Source: Isoetes taiwanensis
Lineage: Eukaryota; Streptophyta; Lycopodiopsida; Isoetales; Isoetaceae
Length of the DNA stretch: 64,000 nucleotides
NCBI GenBank assembly: GCA_021234155.1
Contig: JAJEKV010000002.1
Coordinates: 2,752,178 to 2,816,177, forward strand
Reading direction: 5' to 3'
Shown: one piece after another, positions 34,693-47,899 of the stretch
How positions within the stretch are numbered: position 1 is the first letter of the stretch
Layout: each line of letters starts with the position of its first letter
The notes under the pieces: model-generated
The model's database searches: none
The model's input: only the letters and a program-made list of their open reading frames with translations
What the model was told of the DNA's origin: nothing
Made by a program: the position numbers and the translations under genes

Positions 34693-36003
34693 TCAGTAGT
34701 TGCTACAATCTGCTGGTACAAAAGAGATCTTCATTGCCTTTGTATCGTAGGTAACAAGATGATTCTGCTGCATTATGTTTCCAATGATGCCGACTGGACT
34801 AAGATCGCCTTCTTGTAGAATGGCACGTGACATCAACAAGCACATGACATTGGGATTGACCATGCCCATGTAACTTGAAAGTGGAGGATTGAGTGAAGCC
34901 CCCTCGAAGTGGAAAGTGAGCGGAGGAACCTGCACGTTAGGTGCACGTGAAACATCAAAGCAGAGATCGTGGCCAGGTACATGAACTTGAGGCACATATG
35001 GCATTGCATTGACGAATGCACGTGCTACATCATTGAATACACCTTCCTCGAGGATGGTGAGCGTAGTACCAGAATCAATCATTGTACCATGAGAGTTGAG
35101 ATCTGAATATGGTTGATTGCGGTTTGCAATCACGTGATTTCCTACACTGATGCTGTGAAGGTGGACATAGTAGATTCCCTTGCCAAGGATGGGTGTAGAA
35201 CTGGCCAAAGGATTTGGGGGAGGGGCGCCAAAGAAGAGGGCGCTATCAGCATCTTGGCCATAAAATGGCGGCGAGGGGAGAATACTCCATCAATGGGCAA
35301 CCGAGAGACAAGAGAAAGAGGTCCCGAATTTAGTCCCAATAATACCATCACCATCAAAACGGCCAACAAGAGTATTAGAACAACCAAAGTTATCCTGGCC
35401 TGGTGGGGAGCCGTGCAAAGCGATGGCTTCGCTATGCATACCCCCTTAGTGTAACTCGTATCAAAATATTGATACACATAGGAACAAGAATATTCAGGAC
35501 GATTTCTAAGAAAAGGATTGGGACGAGGGGCAAGAAGCACCAGACAAAGGTCCACAACCATAATAGGGATTACATCCAAGGGTGGAAAATGAAGTAGACT
35601 GCCATGGATACAAAACATTTTCGGGACATGGAGCACAACTTCCTTCATTTTGAGAGCATTCAGAGCAAGGGCCACACTTTATCCAAACTTGGTCGCTTCC
35701 ACTGTCCATTTGTACCCTAAAACGCTTTGCTGGAGTGCCCATCCATAAGTCCATCATATACCCAGATTGTGTGCTCGTAAGGGGGATGCGACCATTGTGT
35801 CTAGCTTGCCAATATGCACTCCTTTTTTGGCTGCTTTCAGCCCCTAGATGCAATTTCTCAGATGTTGGCAGACCCTTGTGTACATGAGTTATATTCATTC
35901 TAATTTGCTCTGCTGCATGTGTTTGCGGGAGTGAGACTGAGACTGAGACTAGGCCTAGTACGAGCAATAGGATCCTCCATGTTAATGTTAGAGAAGTAGA
36001 CAT
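34693..36003 (-). pseudogene. Nepenthesin-type aspartic protease, copy 1, frameshifted
   Basis: Minus-strand, intronless layout as in plant A1B proteases, about 1.31 kb. N-terminal 166 residues read openly: hydrophobic signal segment ILLLVLGLVSVSVSL (residues 11-25), then GYMMDLWMGTP and the first catalytic motif MDSGSDQVWIKC with Asp100, followed by the cysteine-rich insert (CGPCSEC, CNPYYGCGP). The C-terminal 171 residues also read openly: GIYYVHLHSISVG, the second catalytic motif MIDSGTTLTILEEGVF, VPPLTFHFEGASL, and GIIGNIMQQNHLVTYDT. The middle (35210-35520) needs at least four frame changes (YSCSYVYQYFD, NFGCSNTLVGRFDG, SGPLSLVSRLP, ALFFGAPPPNPL). First motif is DSG, not the common DTG. 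Role if intact: secreted or vacuolar proteolysis. The breaks may partly be sequence error. Confidence 0.85.
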
Positions 36004-36235
36004 TTGTGGAATTGCACTCTCAAACCGTGGAAGCTCCGTATTTGTAGTTGTTAGTTGTTCCTTTAGGCGCCTTTACCCAAAAGACAAAAAAAAGGACGAC
36101 ATTTTACCAAAGGTAAAGGTTTTTAGACAGAGGAAGAGGACGATGCTCTGGCTGCGATTCCGTTCTTCCGGATTTTTGCATGCTAGGGACCTCTGCTATG
36201 GCCTGGCTATGGCCTACCACGACGACAAAAGAACT

Positions 36236-36404
36236 GTGTTCTCATTTGCAGAAATCTTAAAGAACAGGGGACCTCTGCTATGGCAGAAATCTTAAAGAAC
36301 AGGGGACCTCTGCTATGGCCTACTACGACGACGGAGTTTAAAGAAGAGCAATGCAAAGAAAAGGTAAGTATCAAAGCTGCTTCTTTCTGTGTTCTCATTT
36401 GCAG
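36236..36404. repeat. Exon-like cassette with splice-site-like borders (1 unit plus part)
   Basis: Units begin after gtgttctcatttgcag (36236-36251 and 36389-36404) and contain two copies of aaatcttaaagaacagggga + cctctgctatggc. They end gaaaag|gtaagt at 36361-36369. The 41 bases from gtaagt to gcag look like a miniature intron, shorter than plant introns are normally spliced. It lies upstream of the protease start. The fuller array is at 62165-62656, upstream of protease copy 2. Confidence 0.65.
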
Positions 36405-39400
36405 AAATCTTAAAGAACAGGGGATCGCCGGACAAAAGCGCAAATAGGCTACGAATGTTCTAGAACAGTAATTGCTGGCCGCTGCTTGCCTTCAATGCGG
36501 CCCTATCTCCTGTGAATCCAACCCTAGCCTGCACAAATCGATCAAATTCGGCCTGCTATAGGGCCGATTTGCCCTGTTCTAGCCCTTTCCAAGTTGTTTG
36601 TAGCCAAATCTCCCAGCTTGATCATTCTTCTGCACCTGATTGATCTGAATCCATGCCTAGATCCTTCTGCACCTTTCTTAAAGAGAATCCAGATTATACA
36701 GAAGTGATGTTTGCACAGGTCTATTCAGGCAGGCTTTTCACTTTTTGTTGCTGGCGGGTTTCACAAATCCATCCTTCGACAGTTCCAGCTCTTTGGTCTT
36801 CCTGCTCCTTCTCCCTTTTGTTTCAGTATTACTTACATTCTGTGCATATGCACTTGTAGCAAGTTCTCCAAGTAAATTTTGATTTCTAGGAATGCCCTTA
36901 GAAGGAAAATGCATGGCTATACAATGAAAACTATCATGTACCCATGAGGGTCGACAAAGGCTAAGGTCCATGAAGGCAAATAAACACTTGGAACTCATAT
37001 CAGCATAGGCACGAGGTTAATGAACTGGAATGTTACCACCTGACTCCCTAGAGATCAAGGATGAGGCTCAAACAAGTCAATCATCTTCAAATAAAAAAGC
37101 AGCGGCATCATAGAATTGTTCTTACAGTTGAGGTTCCTAAGAAGACGTGATTGGGGAATAATTTTATAGCTTTATCCCTGTAAACCTTTTGTGGTTGAGC
37201 CATTTCTTCCTTTTGTTGGGTCAATCCTTCTTTTCTAGTTAGTCTCGTCTCGCATAATAAGTGTATGCCTTGTTTGACACTTGAAAATCTCATTTGAGAG
37301 ATGATCTTACTTCTAATCTTGCTCTCCAAACAATTTGCTTCGTTTCTGATCAAACATCGTGTAAAGAAGGATGAAGCGAGTGAAGAATGGAGGGAAAGGC
37401 TACACAGTAGAAAAATCGATCCAGCTAAAAATAATAGAAGAAGGCTGTACGTATTTCAAATTCTTTCTGAAGTAGGAAAGAGATCACATATCAAGAATAG
37501 AATCTACAACAATATTTATTTCAAAACTTGGGTTAATGAAAGTTAAAATTTGTGCGGAGTCTTATTGAAAAATCACCAGCCCATGCTCACTTCTGTGTGA
37601 AAGCTAACCTTCAAGAACAGGTTTGTGTAAGCACGACACACTCTTTTCAAACCAGTAGACAATAGCAACTACGAAAGTACACATTCAAACAAGAAAACTT
37701 TGAAGTTGGGATTCAATTTTTGAGACTAAAGATGGCAAGACAAAATCATTAAATACACTAACTCACCATAAATCGCCACAAGAGCAGATTCCGCTTTCAA
37801 ATACATGGAACCGACTTGCATGGCACTTGTTCTATCTTTGAGATGCCAACAATAGCTTTATGAGAATTATCACAATTAGAATTTGTTCTTACGGTTGTTC
37901 CTGGTGTTATATTCATAATTGCACAATAAATAGCCAGTTTCTCACTATGCATAAATAGTAAATATTCATTGTTAGATATGTCTTGCAAGAGACTGCCTAA
38001 GTTAGCCTTGTATCTTGCTTTCGACTACAACTTTTCTTGTATTTTTACACTAAAATGGCCTTTGTCCCCATCAACAAATTACGGACTATTCCAAAGCATT
38101 GTCATTAAATTTTTCCTGGAATTTTTTGAGCCCTAGAGGTCCTACCCATAACCCATGGCCTTGATTTGTTCACTTTCGTTCTACATGCCTGAACCTACAT
38201 AAATATTACCCATCAACACATAAACTGAAGGATCACCACTATTCAATGTTGCACAAGGCAACCAGATAACTTGATAAAACGAAATTATTACAAGTGAGCA
38301 TTGCAAATTTGCATATGAATGTCCTTTCCATCTTCCAAGGCTGCTAGACTGGCACACGCATTTAATGCAACAACATAACTTGGTAAAAGTGGAGTGCAGC
38401 ATGAATAACCATAAAACCAACGATAAAGAATATAGTTTATGGCATGCCAAATACAATTAAATAGCTCACCCTATCCTACGCATCTTTATGCTCCTTGCAA
38501 AATCATCATTGTCTGATGCATCCATAAACCATGTTTTCTTTGTTGCAGAATCGAGATGATTCGTGAAGGCGCGTTAGCTTTGATGTCATGAGTTTTTGAG
38601 AGCCTATGTGTCTAAATTGGTCCCTTCGCCGTTCACGAAGTGGCTTCCACTCTCCACGAGAGATTAATAGCATTTCTCTTCTGGATTAGATTGATGTGAC
38701 ACAAGACGCTCTGTAACGGCACGTAAGCTTTGATATGTCATGAGTTTTACGTGAGACCGTGTGTATAAGTTGGTCCCTTTCCCCGTCCCGCCTAAGTGGC
38801 TTCCCAATTATAGCTTGATCACGAGAACATTTCAAAAGTATCTTCTGAGCAAGACAGCCTTGCAACATGTCTATATGGAGAAGTTTCCACGAGATTAATA
38901 GCATTTCTTTTCTGGTTAGATTGATGCCTCCATAAACCTGACATTAGCACAAACCAGAGTTTAAATATATCCTCTTTCTTTCTCTACACCCTTTCTCATC
39001 TCCCTCGCATATTGTTGATCTTGTCTTGCAACATATCTTTGACATCACAGATATAGGATTCTAGCTCCGCACAAAAATTCCATGGGAACTACTTCCTCAA
39101 AGCGTTCTCTTCCTAGAGGAGTAATTGCCATGCATTCAGCAAAGTATGAACAATGAGGTTCACCTCAGGAACTCGTTAAGAATTTCACCATTTTAAAGCA
39201 AATCATGCATTGAAGAAGATCACGGTACCAATATCTGGTGTGATTCTGTACTCATTCTTCATAGATACAAAGTGCAAGGATGCATCCTCCCCAAAAGACC
39301 ACAGCCAAGGGGGTAATAATGCTATCAAAGTATTAAGCTAACATGTTTCTGAAACTTGACTGGTCCTTCACAGTCATTTCAATGATAGCATCCTTAGTCC

Positions 39401-40206
39401 CAGGCCTGGAATGCTGTACCAACCAAAGTAGTTGCACGTTTTTAGAATTCTTTAGAACAATTTGTATGAGAATAACAAAAGGACGGATACAGATAGTAAT
39501 CTCTGGATTAGGCATGTTGTATATGCTTGAGGTACTTACTGCCACCAACGGCTCCATGACATAGCAATAGTATTTAACTGTCTTCTCTAGCTTCCTGGAA
39601 CCCAACTGGGGAAGAATATGTGAACAACAATGTGTCTTCTAGATAGTAACATCATTTTTCTTCCAGTTTACATTGGTAGCATTGCTCCTACATTTCCTTC
39701 ATAACGCTTTCTACTGATCTGGCATTATTCCACCTGTCTGAAACTTCCTCCCCAAGTACAATACAAAGTCCAACATCATCAGTCTAATTCCAGTTCCTTT
39801 TTATATTTGCTAAGCTTTTTACCTCTTTTATAGAATTAGCATTCTCCAGTGTACTTTTGGCAGCATAGATATTTGCTTAAGACTAGTTCCAATAATAACA
39901 TTAAAAGGGAAAGAAGAACATAAAATCCGCTCATGGATAACCCTTCCCTGTTGCATGCATCTATAAGACGTACAACAACATCTTCATTACAATAATTGTA
40001 TCTTCAATAATTGCCCCCCATATCACCACATTCCTACTTAATGATTGATTAAAAACTTTGCGTGCTTCATCTAAACACCCCCGCTTTTGCATACATATCA
40101 ATGAGAGCACTTACTACATAAACATCGGACACCAATCCATTGTTTATAACCTGTATGTGCATAAGTCTCCCCCTCTATTTCACGGAATTACCACATGTTC
40201 TGATGA
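36405..40206. other. Non-coding interval with duplicated blocks
   Basis: No supportable gene. 36845-37250 matches 55650-56155 (gcacttgtagcaagttctcc, aaggaaaatgcatggctata, gttgaggttcctaagaagac), with deletions in this copy. A second duplication pairs about 38565-38695 with 38710-38930 (gctttgatgtcatgagtttt / gctttgatatgtcatgagtt; agattaatagcatttc twice). Frames such as 39333-39605 have no family features. Confidence 0.5.
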
Positions 40207-41773
40207 TGCTACAAAAAATAGCCTTCTCTGGCTTCAATATCTTATCCTGCATCATCTTATATTTATAAAACCGTGAAATGCATGCGTCCATCAATAGCAC
40301 ATCAAATTCGTTGTTGGCCTTTGACCAACTTAGCGGTTGAAAGAAACATAGATGTGAGTTCTGTACAATAAAATAGTAGCTTACATATAGAGATCATTGG
40401 GAAAGATTTGTATAATTTGTGAACTTTTGTTACGAGTTAGAGATGCTTGATATATATCGGCAAAATAACCAGGTAAATCGCATTGCATCAATAATATAAG
40501 ATAGATAGAAAAAAATAAGCTTGGAAAGATATTAAATTACGTAAGTCTAACATATATAGTGACGTACAAATCTAGAAGAATAGAATAGAATAGTTTTTTT
40601 AACGTCCACGGAGACCAATAGGCCATGGGACCCATACAATGGGCTAGTACAATCATTACTACTAGGATTAAAAAACCCCTGCCTCGAAAGGTTTTCAAGG
40701 GAAAAACCTTTGCAGTAATGATGATACTAGACAAGCGGAGATAATGACTACTGAGGGCTCAGTAATTGCAGACGTTTATCTAGAACCTCAAGTATGTATA
40801 ATGCCAAGTCATGCACAGATGGTGCTCTGAGAAGTTGTGGAAGCGTGGAATGGAATGCTAAGGTCAAAAATGATTCCCGGACTATCTCAAAAGCGGGGCA
40901 ACTTCGGAAAGAGTATGGCTTTCATCTTCAATAACCTCATGGCGGCAGCGGGCACATAGTCTCGCCTTCGCGGCAATTCGCGGCCGCTCCCATCTACTGT
41001 CTCAATCCGTACTTTGGGGGACCCGTGCGAATTGATGCAATAGCTACAAGCTTCTTCTGGACAATGAAGCAAGCAAATAAGATTGACAATGAAGAGCAAA
41101 AGACGCGATCTTTCACGGCACCCTTAAATATATTCATGTTCCAAGCGAGAGGATCCACAACTTCAAACTCCTTGTGCCCCAGAGGGTCGAATCCAAGTCT
41201 TAGCGTGTAGAGAACATCGGTCCCCATGTATCAAGATATATATGAGGTAAAAACTGTGACCTGATATACCTTGCTTGGTTTTTTCTTCTCCAGATTCCTC
41301 CCCCCCCCATGAGTGAATTCACAACGGTTGGCCAAAGCCTAGTCAAATTGCTAGTTAATTTTTTGGTCAACTCCCTAGGCAAACTCTCGCTCAAGCTCTG
41401 ATGAAACACATGTCGAATTTGTGGTTGAAAATATTCGAGTTTCAAGAATTTAAAATCACACTTGTTTATAATAGTGCATCTATGATGATCTTATAGAAGT
41501 AGAGAAATGTTGTTTCTTATCAAATTCAACCAAAAGATCCACGCCTAGTCTGCCTCAATGCTCAGATCAAAACATAGAAACCTGTCTGAATCATAATAGC
41601 AAATTCTTATCTCCTCATAACCGTGTATTTTACGGAAAAATAGAACTCTAGTTCAACTTTTAATCAAATAATTCGTGAAACATTGGCCAATATGCAATCA
41701 AACCACTGTCAACCAGTGATTGAATGACTGGCCAAACTCCAAGTCAACTTCATGATCAACTTATAGTCATCCC
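40207..41773. repeat. Dispersed repeat X, copy 3 (left part)
   Basis: Collinear with 27345-28372. Interrupted at 40579-41090 by an RTE LINE and cut at 41773 by the large L1-type insertion; it resumes at 50702. The 16 bases aacttatagtcatccc at 41758-41773 are repeated at 50702-50717. Confidence 0.88.
40579..41090 (-). mobile_element. Short 5'-truncated RTE LINE with TAGAA-type tail
   Basis: The minus strand ends in a (TATTC)n-type tail (atagaatagaatag on plus at 40580-40593). The 3' UTR resembles 1186-1490 (ccacggagaccaat, tgggaccca), and a coding scrap VRIET ... corresponds to the LRIETGRW tail of the RTE at 1.5-1.7 kb. The flanks tctagaag | gaagagcaaaag rejoin to tctagaagagcaaaag as found intact at 27688-27703. 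The insertion is thus exact, with a short duplication (gaag). Confidence 0.8.
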
Positions 41774-44700
41774 GGGGAAGATGAATGTTGGGCGCTACAT
41801 TTGGCGCCTCGAACTCCGTGAGAATACCGGACCCAATGGATGAGGCCTTCTTGGAGGCTGTTCTCCAGGGTCTGGGCTTCCCGGAGATCCCCAATGGCTT
41901 TGATGTGACAGTGGCAGCTTTAGATAGCATAATTATTCAATCGTACAATTCTAGAACAAGAATAGGATTCAGCAGATCAGCTTTTAGCAGTCATTATCTG
42001 AGCATTCTTTGTTTTGATAGAGTAGGTTCTTTAAGAGTTTCGGCCCATAACTCTGGCTATCTAGCCTTAGGCGTGATTCTCAAGAAATCTCTTTCAAATT
42101 TAGGTTCGGAGCGGTTTGGAATCGAGCCCATTCTTCATTGGGCCAGAGTTTTTCGACCTCAGGCGGCACGTTCTTCACTGATTCCAGATTCTTGTGTGGA
42201 GATTTGCGGGGGAAAACTAGTCATGTCTTACAGACAAGGAAAAAATGGTTCGGGGCCCTCCAAAAACCCAATCGACAAAGAAAAAGCCCTCAGAATCATA
42301 GAGGATGATGAATGGACGAACATATTAAAGGCTGGAAGATAAGAAAGATAAGGTGTGGGAAAAATTGAAAACCTTATACATCACTTTTCGCACTTATCCA
42401 AGATCGACAAAAGAGTCTTGCGATCTGCATGGATGTTCGGAGGGGCCAGTGCTTTGTGACACCTTGGGCAAAATGAGAGCTTTAGAGAAGGATTATGCCT
42501 CTGGTAGAGCTAACGACCGTGATTGGGCTTGGAATTTTCTGGAATTACTTCAAGAAATGGACAGAAACCTTTGCAAAAAGGATAATGGTGAAGCAAGGCC
42601 ACTCACGAGCCTGGATCTTTGTAGCCTAAAAAATAATATCTTTCAGAAATCAATGGATGAGCTCCTCAATTCAGCGAAAGCCCTGCTTATGGACCTGGAA
42701 AATCTTAAGTGGAACTCCAAGGCCTCGATAAAACTGATTAAGAGATGGGAAGAAGCTGATGACACGGTCATAGAAAGGCATCGAAGGCAGGCCAAAAGCG
42801 AAGCTCCCATCCCGGCCTTGAGACACATTACTAGAGGGCGTCTCTCAGGAGTATGGGATTCTCCAGACCACACTCAAGAAAGATACCAGGGCATGCAAAA
42901 TAAGAGACTCAAATGGCTACTTCAACCCTTTGGAAACGGACCAATGCGAATGCAAGAACTGCATGAGTACAAACACATCTGGGTTCGGCAAGGCAAGTAC
43001 TTTTGTAGGTGATCAGAATGTCAGCAACAGGAATTCGATTCTGGGCAAAAGCGACAAAGCAAAAGGTCAACCTCTTCCTTCTTATAAAAATGCTTTGCTT
43101 AATGTGGTTTCTTGTGATAATCCTTCTGACATGCCTAAAGATAATTCGGATTATATTGATCTCTCGGATATTCAAGATCTCTGTTTGTTAATCTTTACTC
43201 ACGAAAAGGTCACGATCATCCACTTCCCTATCAATTGCCCTTGCCTAGGAGAAGTTAAATTCTGGATTACTAAGACTCAGAGAATTCCTATTTTATCTTT
43301 GCTCAAGATCGATGCGAGAACCTTTCAAATCTTGTGCAAAGATAATTTTAGTGTTTCCTACATTCTAAAAAGAAATTGGGCAAAATTTAGCAAATGACTT
43401 CTATATTATGAGATGGAGCCCCTATTTACCCCGGAAATAGTGATCACATATCTCTCACGCTACTTGGACTACCTTTCCTAATTTACCCCCCCTCTCTGTG
43501 GACCCTTTCTCATCTTAAGGCAATTGCGGGAAACCTGGGGACATTATTTCTATTAATATTCCTCAAACTAACTTCCTCTCAGATGCATATTTCTAAGAAT
43601 ATCAATTCCGGATGGCTGAGGAATGTTAAGATCAAGCTTTTCGGAAGGCGGAACTATGGACTTGGACATTGTTTATTCTAAGCTCCCCTGTTATCGAAAT
43701 TCGATAAAGGATGCTCCTATGGATAATAAAGGCCCCCCTAATCTCAAACCCCCTCATTATTAGACAAGGTGGCGTCCAAAGAAGAAGACTTTTGGGGACG
43801 AGATGCAAAATGGCGACAAAAATCATTGACATTATCCCCGGGGCCAAGATGGAAGATAAAAGTGACTTCTTTCCCAATTACGATCCGAATGATCCTCATT
43901 TTGGCGATGGCGGAACTTTGTCTTCAAAAATGTTAATATGGCAGTCAAATTGAATACAGGGTTTGTAACTCTTTCTTTCCCCCTTAAAGAAGTAAATCAT
44001 CCTGAGGCTGATACTGAAAGTTACAGTTCCGAGAATGACTTTCTTCACTCTTGTGATGATGAAGGTTGGAAGCGATAACAAAGAAAAAAGAGGTAGAGGA
44101 CGAGAAAAAAATCATATGTTGGACCTCTTAGAGTCAGCCCCAGAATTCACCATTCAATCTAGAATGGCCAAGGGCTTTACAAATATTAATGTTTAAATCC
44201 CTTAGAATTATCACGGAATCTCGAGGTATTAACAATATTATTAAAAAGGAACGTTTAAAAGTCTGCCTCTCCTCCTCAACCACGATATTTTATTCATCCG
44301 GAACATAAGATCCATGATCCTAACCACAATATTATTATCTCCAGGGCTCTCCCTCCTAATTTTCAAACGTGGTCTATAAGTGCTAACGACTCTTAGAGCA
44401 TAGCTATAGCTTGGAATCGGAGAATTGATGCATATAGATCACATGATCAATGATAATAATGGTAGATGGCGATTTTGGTGCGCAAGATTGGGTCGGTGTA
44501 GTGTAGCCCTAGTTAATGTCTACTCTTATCATAATCCTTCTGATAGAATTCTAGTGCGGAATAAGATTAACTCTAGCTTAGCAAGTTTAGATGTTGATGA
44601 TTTGATTATTGGAGGTGATTTCAATATGGTAACTGACTGCTTTATGAAAAATAGAAATTTTAGAGCCCTTCTTCCTCATGAGATGAATGCTTGGGTCAGG

Positions 44701-47700
44701 TCTTCTCTATGCTCATAATCTTAAGCTAGCTAGGACCAAGCCTAATGCTTTCACCGGTCCGGATCATAGAGTTGATCCCATTTCTTTGTCTTCATGATAG
44801 ATTCTACCTTAGTGAAAATTTTTGGACCATTAGTAGCGAGGTGGAGAATTTAGGCGGCTATACCCTTTCCGACCACTACCCTCAATTAATTATTTTAAGT
44901 GGTGCTGATCAAAATAAGAAAAATCCTTTTTTCAAGGCTGAATGTTAGCCTTCTTGATCATAATGACTTTATGCCCAAGCTCCAAGATATCTACAATTGT
45001 CATCCCACTCTGCTGGCTGTGACCCAGGGGTTGGATGTGGTGGTGGATTAATCTTGCTAAGCATATAAAAAAGCTGGCTGAAAGAATGGGGTAAAGAGAT
45101 TCATCATAACAAAGCAAGCCAATCTAGCCGACCTAAGGCAAAGGCTTATCAACACTCAAACCGATCCCGTGAGAATGATATTAAGATCCGGATAGAAACG
45201 AAGAGATGGAAATTGCTAAAGGGTGGAAAACAAAAGCGAAAATCAAGGAGCTCAAAGAGGATGAGAGGTGTAATTCCAAGTATTTTTTTGTCAAAACCAA
45301 AACTAGGATCAAAAGAAACCAGATCCATGAAATCAGAGTTGGTGATGATCTTATCTCGAGGATAAAGATCTCAAAAAAAGTCTGCGGTTGAGCATTTCAC
45401 TAATATTATGGGTACTAATTACAGTTGTCTGAGAAGAGATGATGGATACTTTTATTAAAATAGGGAATAAGGTAAACGACAATCGAGATGAGTTAATTTC
45501 TTCCCCCTTCTCGAATCGAGCTCAAGGAAGTAATTATGGGTATGGAAAATGGTAAGACCCCCGGTCCGGATGGTTTACCAGCCCGAATTTTAAAAAAGCC
45601 CCCCGGCTATTCTTGGAATGGGAATTACCGAGGCGGCTAATGAGTTCGAGGGTTTGCAAACATTTGGATGCTCTGATCAACACTAGCCTTATTACCCTTA
45701 TTCCCAAAATTGACTCTCCCATCTCTTTTTTCTTGGAGCTATAGACCTATCTCTTTGACTAATGTTGTCTATAAGATAGTTCTGCAGTGCCATAGGCTGC
45801 GGACTCAAAAAAGATTTTGGACTCTGTTATTAGTAGCACCGGTCGGCATACTTAAAAGCAATTCATCTTGGACAATGTGGTGATTTGCTATTACGGGTTT
45901 GCAATGGGCTAAAGACTCCAATCAAGACATAGCCCTTCTTAAGCTTGACATCACTAAAGCCTTTGACACGGTCGGCCGGGGAAGTTTCTTTACAAATGTT
46001 GCGGGGCTCTTGGCTTCAATGAGGAAAGTATTGGTATGTTTAAAGCCATTCTCAAGAACTCAGGATCTGCAGTTCTCATTAATGGTGAGACTAGCCCCTT
46101 TTTCTCTATCCAAAGAGGGTAAAACAAGGTTGTCCTCTTGCACCCTTCCTTTTTTAATTGTTATGGAAGCTTTGCGGCCAGATTGGAAGAAGCCAAGATT
46201 AATAACTCAATCAAGGGCCTCAAACTTCGGAGAATCCACAAGTAGATCACATCCTAAATGGGCATTTTTGAGATGATACTTTTATTCTAACCTCAATGGA
46301 TCGGGGTTCCATCATCAATACCTGTTATCCTCGAGGGATTTTGGCCATGTTTAAAGTTGCAAAATTAATCCTCTCAAATGCGCTATTCACTCTAGGGAGA
46401 TCGACAAAGGTACTTTCGGGGCGGTTTGAACTCTTTGGATGTAAGTATTATCCCCCACGCACCAAATCCAAAATTCTTGGGATCCCATTTGCCATCGGGA
46501 GCAATGCCTCCGGTTTATGGCTCGATATAGTTGAGAAATTCTATAAAAGGTTGATTCTCTAAACTCTAAATATCTCTAAAAATGGGACGGCTATAATTGC
46601 AAACTTTGTGATTTCCTCTTCTCGGCCCCAAGAAGATCACTAACAGGCTTCAAAGTATTATTGGCGGAGTTCATTGCATGTGGTCAGAATAAAAGGTGTT
46701 GGCATCCGATTTCCATGGAGGAATCTTTGTAAGCTAAAAAGAATGGAGGTCTCGGAACCATTAACATCAGAAAACAGGGTTTAGCTTTAGCTGCTAAATA
46801 TTTCTACAGGGCTTGTTATGACAAGATATATCCATCCTGATCAGACACTATATCAGCAGATGTCATCAGTATGGATGGAGGACTCTCAAGATGGAATTGC
46901 CCCTCCATCTATTTCCCTTTCTCCATCCCACTTCAACTCGAGGTATTATCAAAAATGGATCTATGCTTGGGAAGAAGTCGGACATATGTATAATTGGGAA
47001 AAGGGTCTCTCGATGGATCAATCAATATTTTGGAATCCAGCCCTGATCCTTGATAATCCCAATTTATGCCTGGCTTGTCACTTCCTAGAGCAAGCTAAGC
47101 TGGAAACAAAAGGGAATCACTCTCATCAGCCACCTCTTTGATGATAATGGTATTATCCCTTTCAAGTTTCGTTCTTCTTTGAGGATAATCAAACCAAGTT
47201 GCTCTATGAAGCCATCACTAATATCATATTGCGAGGCGGATGGTCTCACTCTCGGACTTCGTGGAATCATAATGGTAAAATTGGTTACCGCAGTCAAATT
47301 GGCTTCTGATTCTTAATGAGTTATCAAGAGATCACAGTTCATTCAAAATGGGATGTCTCCCGGAACCTGACAAGAAAAAAACCTGGTTTTATGTGGAACA
47401 GCCCCATCAACCCAAAGATCAAAGCTTTCATGTGGCAACTATGGCATAAAGGCCTTGCTACCAAGCTGTAAGAGATTTCGTTTAGCTATGACTAACTTCC
47501 GGTTTATGTGACAGATGCTTGGCTAATAAAGAAGGCGAAGAACACCTATTCAAACTTGCCTATAGTGAATGGGTTTTGGAACTTGCATCCAATATCTTTG
47601 GCCAAAACCTAGTTGCCCCGAGCCACAAAGACTTCTTTATGCATATGTAGCATAATAGAGGGGTTTTCTTTGTGTTTTTGCAATTTTCACAAAGGTTTTC

Positions 47701-47899
47701 CTAAGATTTCATAAGCGATTCGAATGGATGTACTAATGCGTTACATCTAGAGTGCACCATTTCTTAGTCGTTGATTTAGCTTTTTTTTTTCCAATGGTCC
47801 AACATCCAAGGGCTCACAACAAAAGCCCTCTTTTTATTTTTTAAACACCCTTTTTTAGGGCCGCGAAAAGCGGCGGGGAGAAGCTTCCTCATAGCGAGA

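Noticed and set aside
41785-42342. Plus-strand frame of 185 residues as a candidate novel gene
   Set aside because: It lies at the 5' end of a bounded L1-type insertion and is best read as its ORF1 region.
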